From: JAXHUK01 sp034189725
GTDB taxonomy: Bacteria > Chloroflexota > Dehalococcoidia > SZUA-161
Assembly (NCBI GenBank): GCA_034189725.1
Contig: JAXHUK010000109.1
Coordinates: 1 to 5,625 of the forward strand
Length of the DNA: 5,625 nt
Direction of reading: 5' to 3'
In this document: positions 1 through 4,225 of the stretch, piece after piece
Layout: each line of letters begins with the position of its first letter
Position numbering within the stretch: the stretch's first letter is position 1
The notes under the pieces: model-generated
What the model saw: the letters and a program-made list of their open reading frames with translations, nothing else
Told to the model about the DNA's origin: nothing
Database searches by the model: none
Translations under genes and position numbers: made by a program

Positions 1-158
1 TCAGCGTGGCCGGTCGTACCGGTGCAGACCTGCTGGTAGGTGGGATTGACAGTTGTGCCGCCGGTATAGCCAGAAACCACGCTCTCAATGCCATCCACTT
101 CTCGAAAGACTGCCTCGAGACACCAGAAACAACCGCCGGCGAGTGTGGCGACTTCCAT
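1..158 (-). CDS. msrA: Peptide-methionine (S)-S-oxide reductase MsrA, N-terminal part (cut by window edge)
   Basis: MsrA reduces the S-epimer of methionine sulfoxide, free or in proteins, in the cytoplasm. I translated this stretch by hand: 52 complete residues are present and the frame is still open at base 1, so the C-terminal two thirds or so lie outside the window. The start region has the family signature AGGCFWCLEAVF at residues 7-18. Cys10 is the expected catalytic cysteine and Phe11-Trp12 form the sulfoxide methyl pocket. GYTGG (30-34), TYQQVC (40-45) and TGHA (49-52) follow in the usual order. The ATG at 158 is preceded by GGAGGG at 165-170, six bases away, so the start is firm. It begins 14 bases after the msrB stop, so msrB and msrA are almost certainly cotranscribed. 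The C-terminal resolving cysteines found in many MsrA proteins cannot be assessed here. Cys13 of the CFWC variant is a further candidate redox residue. Confidence 0.95.
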   Translation of the reverse strand, partial: MEVATLAGGCFWCLEAVFREVDGIESVVSGYTGGTTVNPTYQQVCTGTTGHA

Positions 159-164
159 TGAAAT

Positions 165-170
165 CCCTCC
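165..170 (-). promoter_or_regulatory. Ribosome binding site of msrA
   Basis: GGAGGG on the minus strand, six bases before the ATG at 158. It lies in the short gap after the msrB stop codon, so it fixes the msrA start and supports translation of msrB and msrA from one message. Confidence 0.85.
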
Positions 171-172
171 GC

Positions 173-622
173 TCAAGGTTTGGTCCCGGGGACGAAATTC
201 AGCGCGAGGCCGTTCATACAATACCGTTTGCCCGTCGGGGGCGGGCCATCGTCGAACACGTGGCCGAGGTGTGAGCCGCACCGCGCACAGAGTACCTCCG
301 TACGCACCATCCCCAGACTCACATCGGGCTTCTCCGCCACATTCAGCGGCGAGATCGGCTCATAGTAGCTGGGCCAGCCTGTCCCGGATTCGAATTTGGT
401 AACACTGCGAAAAAGAGCCGTGCCGCAGCGCACACAGTGGAATATACCCGGTTCGTGGTGTTCGCTAAAGGTGCAGGTTCCCGGGTACTCCGTTCCCTTT
501 CTGGTGGTGATTTCATACTGCTTTGCGGTGAGCAGCTTCTTCCATTCCGCATCCGATTTCTCGATCTTCTCCACGGTTATGACCGTGTCCTTTGTGGCAT
601 CATAAATCTCTACGGTTGTAAT
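173..622 (-). CDS. msrB: Peptide-methionine (R)-S-oxide reductase MsrB, probable ATT start
   Basis: MsrB reduces the R-epimer of methionine sulfoxide and complements MsrA, encoded next to it. Numbered from the GTG at 574 (133 residues), the sequence shows two zinc CxxC pairs (Cys47/Cys50 and Cys96/Cys99), SGTGWPSYYEPIS (63-75), CGSHLGHVFDDGP (99-111) and RYCMN (117-121) with catalytic Cys119. The common resolving cysteine in the SGCGWPS variant is Thr65 here; Cys34 in GTEYPGTCTF is the likely substitute. The GTG at 574 has only a poor, distant ribosome site. The frame stays open upstream to a stop at 653-655, and a strong GGGGAGG at 629-635 sits six bases before an in-frame ATT at 620-622. 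The extra 16 residues (ITTVEIYDATKDTVIT) read on smoothly into VEKIEKSDAEW, so I chose ATT. The conservative alternative is 173-574. The enzyme identity is certain; the start is likely but unproven. Confidence 0.93.
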   Translation of the reverse strand: MTTVEIYDATKDTVITVEKIEKSDAEWKKLLTAKQYEITTRKGTEYPGTCTFSEHHEPGIFHCVRCGTALFRSVTKFESGTGWPSYYEPISPLNVAEKPDVSLGMVRTEVLCARCGSHLGHVFDDGPPPTGKRYCMNGLALNFVPGTKP

Positions 623-628
623 GTTGCA

Positions 629-635
629 CCTCCCC
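629..635 (-). promoter_or_regulatory. Strong ribosome binding site pointing to an ATT start for msrB
   Basis: GGGGAGG on the minus strand is the best Shine-Dalgarno match ahead of msrB. Six bases downstream in the msrB frame is ATT (622-620). No ATG, GTG or TTG lies in this frame between the upstream stop (653-655) and the GTG at 574. The site therefore either serves an ATT start or is unused. Confidence 0.65.
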
Positions 636-666
636 GAGCGTATTCTGAGCGCTTAACGAACTGGTA

Positions 667-1485
667 TCACTTTGAATTGGCGTATAGTGTATCACTATCA
701 GTGTAGTATACTCGCCTCCTCAGTATCTGGATGATGACACCAGCCGACAGTACAACCAGACCAATACTAGTCATAACTACCACAGCTTGATCCGGCACGG
801 TTTGAACGGTAAGCCGTTTTATCAATATACCTATCAGTGCCCAGATAACAACAAGACAGTAGAATATATCTCTTCGTGTAAACAGCGCAATGAGTGAGAT
901 TGCCACGCCAACAGCAATAACCGCTACAGCCCAGAATTGCTCCCCAAGTCCGAATGTATTCCAGTTGACAGCGACCAGTAAAGCCGTAACATTGGCGATG
1001 GTGGCTATTGTGATCCAGCCCAGATATACGCTAAAAGGCAGGTGAACCAGGTACTTCTCAGTATTCGTGGAACCTGGTTTGCCAATGGTGAGCCGCAGGT
1101 ATAGTGCGATAAGGCATCCCAATAGCAGAAGCATCAACACCAGGGACAGGGGAACGAGTTCGTAGTGCCAGGCGATTATCCAGCCGATATTTGCCAGACA
1201 GGAGATGAAGAATAGTATTCCGATATTCCCGATAAACGATGACCGCTGCGTATCCTTCCTGAGAGCAACTATCACTCCATATGTAACGAAAACCGCAAGC
1301 AAGATGTAGATTACTCCCCAAATTGAAAAGGTGAATCCTGCAGGCACGAACAGATTCGGGTACTGGTCTGACAACTCTCCCGTTGTCTTGTTATTCAGGG
1401 GAAGGGCACTGGCGAGTGCATTCATAATAACGACGCCCAGGAATCCCAGCAGATTTAGAATGGACAGGAGCACTATCTTTCTCAT
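667..1485 (-). CDS. TspO/MBR-like (tryptophan-rich sensory protein type) polytopic membrane protein
   Basis: A 272-residue inner-membrane protein with about eight hydrophobic segments, at roughly 4-25, 47-73, 85-106, 110-132, 146-172, 184-202, 206-222 and 232-254. MNALASALPLNN (21-32) followed by FVPAGFTFSIWGVIY (46-60), then WIIAWHYE (102-109) and PFSVYLGWITIATIANVT (150-167), match the longer bacterial proteins usually annotated as TspO/MBR-family or tryptophan-rich sensory proteins. Classical TspO has about 160 residues and five helices and binds tetrapyrroles and cholesterol-like ligands; this longer form carries extra C-terminal helices. Its ligand and role are not known to me. The ATG at 1485 has GGGAGGA at 1494-1500, eight bases away. 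The stop is 44 bases before the proposed msrB start with no evident terminator between, so cotranscription with msrB and msrA is likely and hints at an oxidative-stress context. The family call is from remembered pattern and was not searched. Confidence 0.72.
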   Translation of the reverse strand: MRKIVLLSILNLLGFLGVVIMNALASALPLNNKTTGELSDQYPNLFVPAGFTFSIWGVIYILLAVFVTYGVIVALRKDTQRSSFIGNIGILFFISCLANIGWIIAWHYELVPLSLVLMLLLLGCLIALYLRLTIGKPGSTNTEKYLVHLPFSVYLGWITIATIANVTALLVAVNWNTFGLGEQFWAVAVIAVGVAISLIALFTRRDIFYCLVVIWALIGILIKRLTVQTVPDQAVVVMTSIGLVVLSAGVIIQILRRRVYYTDSDTLYANSK

Positions 1486-1493
1486 GGTAGCTT

Positions 1494-1500
1494 TCCTCCC
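1494..1500 (-). promoter_or_regulatory. Ribosome binding site of the TspO-like gene
   Basis: GGGAGGA on the minus strand, eight bases before the ATG at 1485. It supports that start over any internal one. Confidence 0.8.
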
Positions 1501-1515
1501 TTACTTCTGCATTTT

Positions 1516-1605
1516 TTACCCCGGTTTCCTCATAGCAACTTTCAAGATATGCATCGTTACATCAATAGAGTTCGAGCAGACATCGTTTGGCGATTTGGCA
1601 GTCAT
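1516..1605 (-). CDS. Possible 29-residue ORF between the small Cys-tail gene and the TspO-like gene (weak)
   Basis: The stretch from 1651 to 1486 has no confident gene. One minus-strand frame stays open from inside the 47-aa gene down to a TAA at 1516-1518. Its most plausible start is the ATG at 1605, with AGGA about ten bases upstream. This gives 29 residues (MTAKSPNDVCSNSIDV, then TMHILKVAMRKPG). A GTG at 1629 would give 37 residues but lacks a good ribosome site. I do not recognise the product. It could equally be an untranslated spacer or a decayed gene end. It is listed only because the composition looks protein-like and it sits in line with its neighbours. Confidence 0.2.
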   Translation of the reverse strand: MTAKSPNDVCSNSIDVTMHILKVAMRKPG

Positions 1606-1651
1606 TTCATCGAGGTCCTGACCCTGCACGAGGGACTCATTCGGCTGTCTC

Positions 1652-1795
1652 TCAGCAGCCTGGTTCTCCGGGGTGCCCGCAGCACTCTTGCCGTTTTACG
1701 ATTTTAGTCATGTTGTTGCGAAAAACGAGGTACAGCTTTCTGTGAAGGGGCATAGGCGCTGACATGTTGGTGAAGAATGCCTTCATGTTTGGCAT
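1652..1795 (-). CDS. Small 47-residue basic protein with Cys-rich CCGHPGEPGC tail, function unknown
   Basis: A hand-translated ORF of 47 residues. It has a hydrophobic/basic N-terminal half containing MKAFFTNMSAPMPLHRK (4-20), a short segment LYLVFRNNM (21-29), a basic stretch KIVKRQE (31-37) and a C-terminal CCGHPGEPGC (38-47). Cys38, Cys39, His41 and Cys47 could bind a metal or form disulfides. The ATG at 1795 is preceded by GAGG at 1802-1805, six bases away, and an extended -10 promoter lies about 40-50 bases further up. The TGA is at 1652-1654. The Cys-Cys-Gly-His...Pro-Gly-Cys ending resembles short conserved hypothetical proteins I have seen in other bacteria, but I cannot name a family or function. 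It is the first gene of a minus-strand run leading to the TspO-like protein, msrB and msrA, which makes a redox or metal role tempting but unproven. Coding status is well supported by the start signals and the ordered Cys tail. Confidence 0.75.
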   Translation of the reverse strand: MPNMKAFFTNMSAPMPLHRKLYLVFRNNMTKIVKRQECCGHPGEPGC

Positions 1796-1801
1796 GGTAC
1801 A

Positions 1802-1805
1802 CCTC
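1802..1805 (-). promoter_or_regulatory. Ribosome binding site of the 47-aa gene
   Basis: GAGG (in context CGAGGTG) on the minus strand, six bases before the ATG at 1795. It decides the start among the several in-frame ATG codons near the 5' end (residues 1, 4, 11 and 15). Confidence 0.65.
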
Positions 1806-1840
1806 GTAGCGGACTAATTTGCAGGACCTTAAGGTAGATA

Positions 1841-1849
1841 ATTATATCA
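1841..1849 (-). promoter_or_regulatory. Extended -10 promoter (TGATATAAT) for the 47-aa gene and probably the genes after it
   Basis: The minus strand carries a perfect TATAAT (1846-1841) with the TGn extension directly before it, in a locally AT-rich stretch. I see no good -35 hexamer at 16-18 bases (AGCTTT-like only), which is typical of extended -10 promoters. A start near 1834 would leave a leader of about 40 bases before the ATG at 1795. An inverted repeat overlaps the upstream edge. Confidence 0.6.
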
Positions 1850-1859
1850 TAAAATGATA
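1845..1859. promoter_or_regulatory. Operator-like perfect inverted repeat overlapping the -10 box
   Basis: TATCAT, a three-base AAA spacer, then ATGATA: a perfect 6-bp palindrome overlapping the extended -10 and the promoter spacer. Its position fits a repressor site for the promoter at 1841-1849. The regulator is unknown, and chance is possible because the region is AT-rich. Confidence 0.35.
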
Positions 1860-1877
1860 CCAGAAAGCTAAAAACTA

Positions 1878-1921
1878 CGTCATTCTGAAATTGCTTCAGC
1901 ACTTCGTGCTTCGCAATGACG
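1878..1921. repeat. Palindromic intergenic repeat unit (CGTCATT ... AATGACG)
   Basis: The outer arms are CGTCATT (1878-1884) and AATGACG (1915-1921). Inside them is a nested hairpin: ATTGC (1890-1894), AGCAC (1898-1902), loop TTC, GTGCT (1906-1910) and GCAAT (1913-1917), with only small internal loops. Read on the minus strand it resembles the GTCATTGCGAAG...GAAGCAAT type of short dispersed repeat seen in many bacterial genomes. It lies four bases after the stop codon of the radical SAM gene and could form a 3' hairpin on that transcript. No U-tract follows, so it is not a classical terminator. Confidence 0.6.
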
Positions 1922-1925
1922 GTAA

Positions 1926-3077
1926 TCAGTACCCAAACTTTACATAATTACTCGCCCTGGTGAGTCGTACCCCGGGTTTCCCCAGAGTCTCTATAGACCG
2001 AATCTTCCCGCCATTCCTTCTGAGCCTCAGAATGGTAGTTACGGTAACCGGCCCCAAACCAGGGACGCGGAGCAAATCATGTCTGTTGGCTCGGTTTATA
2101 TCGATAGGGAAGAACTCGGGATGTCGCGTGGCCCATACCTCCTTGGGATCAGCAGCGAGAGACAGATTCCCATCGTGCTCGAAGGGGATCTCATGCTCCA
2201 GGAAACCGTACTTCCTGATGAGCCAATCTACCTGGTATAAGCGGTGCTCCCGTGTCAGCATATCGGCATTGGTCTGCAAAGAATGCTCTCCGGGGAGGTG
2301 CGGTTCTCCCAGTCCCCGCTGGTAGGCGCTGAAGTAGACGCGGCTCAGCCGCAATCGTTTGTACAATCCCCATGAGTAGGTAACAATCTCCCGATCGGTT
2401 TCGCTGGAGGCGCCGACAACGAACTGCGTAGTCTGATTAACACTACTATAACGTGATCCGGGCTCTGTGAGGTGGCTGATAAGTTTGATCGGTCGAATCA
2501 CGTCCTCAAGATAATCCTTGCTTGTGCTGAGTTTACTGAAGTGCTCCATACCTGCAGTCTCAATATTCAGAGAGACAGCACTTGCCAGCGAAACCGCTTC
2601 CTCGATAGCAGCATCAGAAGCGCCGGGGATTATTTTCAGATGCATATAACCCCGGAACTCTTTTTTCCTCAGAGTGCGGGCGATAGCGATGATCCGATTC
2701 ATCGTGTTGTCGGGGTTGCCAATTACTCCGCTGGTAAGGAAAAGCCCCTGAACCCGGCGAGTCCGATAGTATTCGAGGAAAGCATTGACCGTTTCGTCGG
2801 GTTCCAGGGTGCATCTTCTCGGGTCCTGGCCTGCTCTAAGCGGGCAATACTTGCAGTCATTGACGCATACATTGGACACCAGGGTTTTGAATAGAAAGGT
2901 CTTGCGGCCGTTTTCAAGAGCAACGGGGTATACCCATGTATCATCATTTGAGCGGTGCCGTCGGTCGGCATCGCTCGTTCCGCAAGCACAGGCAAGGTCG
3001 TACTGAGAGTCCTGTGAAAGGATTGAAAGCTTCTCCCGTGTGTCCGGAGTCTTGTGAATCCATGCCATTTCAAGCAC
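1926..3077 (-). CDS. Radical SAM protein with C-terminal helix-hairpin-helix (COG4277-type, putative DNA modification/repair)
   Basis: A 383-residue cytoplasmic protein. The [4Fe-4S]/SAM motif CVNDCKYC at residues 71-78 (Cys71, Cys75, Cys78) follows an N-terminal segment, EKLSILSQDSQYDLACACG (15-33), that is characteristic of this family. The radical SAM barrel continues with FLTSGVIGNPD, MHLKIIPGASD, and a segment containing SLNIET. A helix-hairpin-helix DNA-binding motif lies at about 334-354 (VPGLG at 338-342), preceded by FPIDINRANRHDL. This order matches COG4277 and the TIGR03916 'putative DNA modification/repair radical SAM protein', which is often encoded beside a uracil-DNA-glycosylase-like partner (TIGR03915). 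No such partner is visible in this window. The reaction is unknown. The predicted start is the GTG at 3077; the ATG at 3068 (residue 4) with AGGG eight bases upstream is equally plausible. It has its own likely promoter at 3142-3170. Confidence 0.9.
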   Translation of the reverse strand: MLEMAWIHKTPDTREKLSILSQDSQYDLACACGTSDADRRHRSNDDTWVYPVALENGRKTFLFKTLVSNVCVNDCKYCPLRAGQDPRRCTLEPDETVNAFLEYYRTRRVQGLFLTSGVIGNPDNTMNRIIAIARTLRKKEFRGYMHLKIIPGASDAAIEEAVSLASAVSLNIETAGMEHFSKLSTSKDYLEDVIRPIKLISHLTEPGSRYSSVNQTTQFVVGASSETDREIVTYSWGLYKRLRLSRVYFSAYQRGLGEPHLPGEHSLQTNADMLTREHRLYQVDWLIRKYGFLEHEIPFEHDGNLSLAADPKEVWATRHPEFFPIDINRANRHDLLRVPGLGPVTVTTILRLRRNGGKIRSIETLGKPGVRLTRASNYVKFGY

Positions 3078-3141
3078 CCTGGGCTCTGTCGAGATGAGAG
3101 CAGGTGAAACTTCATGCAGACCGAGGAACTGGAATTACTGT

Positions 3142-3170
3142 AGCTTACCACAGGATACGTGCATTGTCAA
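3142..3170 (-). promoter_or_regulatory. Sigma70-type promoter of the radical SAM gene
   Basis: On the minus strand a perfect TTGACA (3170-3165), a 17-base spacer, then TAAGCT (3147-3142) preceded by TGG, giving a TGn extension. The -10 matches only three of six consensus bases but keeps the key second A and last T. Transcription would begin near 3135, leaving a leader of about 60 bases. This suggests the gene is expressed independently of korA-korB. Confidence 0.6.
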
Positions 3171-3226
3171 GAACGTTTGTGCTATTTTGTTGTTGTGTGC
3201 TATCTGTGGACATCTTTTGATGAGTA

Positions 3227-3289
3227 CACTATAAAGTGCACAGAGATTTTTCAAGGTTGTCTTTTTTGTGCTCTTTGTGCGCTCTGTGG
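3227..3289. repeat. Degenerate intergenic repeat: 9-base tandem units bounded by CACAGAG/CTCTGTG
   Basis: Three 9-base units (TTTTTGTGC, TCTTTGTGC, GCTCTGTGG) lie in tandem at 3263-3289. CACAGAG (3239-3245) and CTCTGTG (3282-3288) form inverted ends. Beside them is a near-palindrome GTACACT / AGTGCAC (3224-3241) around ATAA. The CTTTGTG/CTCTGTG motif is typical of short non-coding repeats scattered in many environmental bacterial genomes. It fills most of the 232-base gap (3078-3309) between korB and the radical SAM gene. I see no T-tract terminator for korB in it. Confidence 0.55.
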
Positions 3290-3309
3290 TTCGATCAGGT
3301 ATTCCCTCT

Positions 3310-4128
3310 TCACCCACCTCGGAAGAACACTCCCAGGAGCGGCTCTTCCAGCAGTGAGACCTCAGCCAGTCTCAGGGCCAGATCTATGTTACCGGGATCG
3401 TGGAGCCAGGGTTCCTTCTCTAATGAAGCTGGCAAAGGTACGAGTTCCCCTTCTCTCAGATAGCGCGCATTCTCTCTTATGGTGGTAAACAGTTCCGGGG
3501 GATTAAAGGTAACACAGGGTGATAGAACGCTGATGAATGAGAATCCCCTGTGTCGTACTCCTTCCTCTATCAGCCAGTCGAGATGGGCGATGTCGGTGGC
3601 GATCCCCTGTGCAATGAAGCTCGACTGTGTCGAGGCACTGTAGCTAACCATATCCAGTAACGGGTCCACCGGTGGGTAGAGCTTGTGGGAGGAATACAAG
3701 CCTGCACCCCTTTCCAGTAGTGGAGTAGTGGGGCTGGTCTGGCCCTTGGTGAGCGCATACACGAAGTTATTGACCATAACATACGTGACATCGATATTTC
3801 TCCTGACCGCATGGGGCAGATGCCCCGCCCCGATGCTGAGAAAATCGCCATCGCCTCCTATGGCGAGAACTGTGAGCTCCGGCTTGGCAAGCTTTGCTCC
3901 CTGGGCAATTGTTACAGCACGACCATGTATGCTGTTCAGCCCGTAGGTGTCTATATAGGCAGGCATCCTCGATGAGCAGCCGATACCAGAAACGATGAGG
4001 GTCTGATGATGAGGAATTCCCAGATTGGGCAACACTCTTTTAGTGAGGGCGCTGAGCAGGCCGAAGTTACCGCAGCCAGCGCACCAGACGGGTTTTACCG
4101 TTGTTCGATAATCAGCGATATTCGTCAT
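3310..4128 (-). CDS. korB: 2-oxoacid:ferredoxin oxidoreductase, beta (TPP-binding) subunit
   Basis: The beta subunit binds thiamine pyrophosphate and the [4Fe-4S] cluster that passes electrons to ferredoxin; together with the alpha/gamma subunit it converts a 2-oxoacid and CoA to acyl-CoA and CO2, or the reverse. The 272-residue product has the family start TTVKPVWCAGCGNFG (9-23), GIGCSSR (48-54) and HGRA (68-71). The TPP motif GGDGDFLSIGAGH (91-103) is followed by VNN at 119-121, and KGQTSPTT at 128-135. Cys16, Cys19, Cys51 and Cys205 (LSPCVTFNP) are the expected cluster ligands. Length is close to normal for KorB/ForB proteins. The ATG at 4128 is the only start in frame after a stop at 4138-4140, and it lacks a recognisable ribosome site. 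It lies 97 bases after the korA stop. The substrate (2-oxoglutarate, pyruvate, branched-chain or aromatic 2-oxoacids) cannot be fixed from sequence; the symbol is by family. Confidence 0.93.
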   Translation of the reverse strand: MTNIADYRTTVKPVWCAGCGNFGLLSALTKRVLPNLGIPHHQTLIVSGIGCSSRMPAYIDTYGLNSIHGRAVTIAQGAKLAKPELTVLAIGGDGDFLSIGAGHLPHAVRRNIDVTYVMVNNFVYALTKGQTSPTTPLLERGAGLYSSHKLYPPVDPLLDMVSYSASTQSSFIAQGIATDIAHLDWLIEEGVRHRGFSFISVLSPCVTFNPPELFTTIRENARYLREGELVPLPASLEKEPWLHDPGNIDLALRLAEVSLLEEPLLGVFFRGG

Positions 4129-4225
4129 TGTAGCAGTTCACAGCGATCAGGGGTCAGCCCGATTTCCGCTGTTTTATCCAAGATTTGCCCTGACTAATTC
4201 GCATCGAGATAGTTCAAACGCTCGG
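4129..4225 (-). other. 97-base korA-korB spacer with a possible hairpin near the korB start
   Basis: No ORF of note. On the minus strand ATCGGG, loop CTGAC, CCC and (after one bulged T) GAT can pair at 4163-4146, ending 17 bases before the korB ATG. The bases directly before the ATG (GTGAACTGCTACA) contain no Shine-Dalgarno match. The hairpin could influence korB translation, but its short stem is close to what chance would give. Confidence 0.3.

Noticed and set aside
53..402. Plus-strand frames opposite msrA and msrB
   Set aside because: Arg/Pro/Ser-rich antisense shadows of two well-identified genes.
683..712. Repeated AGTGTA and TATCACTA-like runs at the 3' end of the TspO-like gene
   Set aside because: They lie within codons for the tail YYTDSDTLYANSK and are explained by repeated Tyr/Asp/Thr/Ser codons; no clean operator or terminator.
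1331..1621. Plus-strand 96-residue frame
   Set aside because: Antisense to the TspO-like gene start; the hydrophobic look comes from the complementary membrane-protein codons.
2472..2894. Plus-strand 140-residue frame
   Set aside because: Entirely antisense to the radical SAM gene, whose motifs are unambiguous on the other strand.
2723..3151. Minus-strand 142-residue frame overlapping the radical SAM N-terminus
   Set aside because: Shifted frame of the real gene; composition is Ser/Arg-rich shadow sequence without motifs.
3135..3317. Minus-strand 60-residue frame across the korB-radical SAM gap
   Set aside because: It translates the tandem CTTTGTG-type repeat (RTTERTKSTKKTT), has no ribosome site and overlaps the promoter TTGACA box; repeat translation, not a gene.
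3159..3488. Plus-strand 109-residue frame
   Set aside because: Mostly antisense to the korB 3' end plus the repeat; no ribosome site and no family resemblance.
4147..4193. TCAGGG ... CCCTGA inverted repeat in the korA-korB spacer
   Set aside because: Only six bases with about 35 bases between arms; easily chance and not a terminator.
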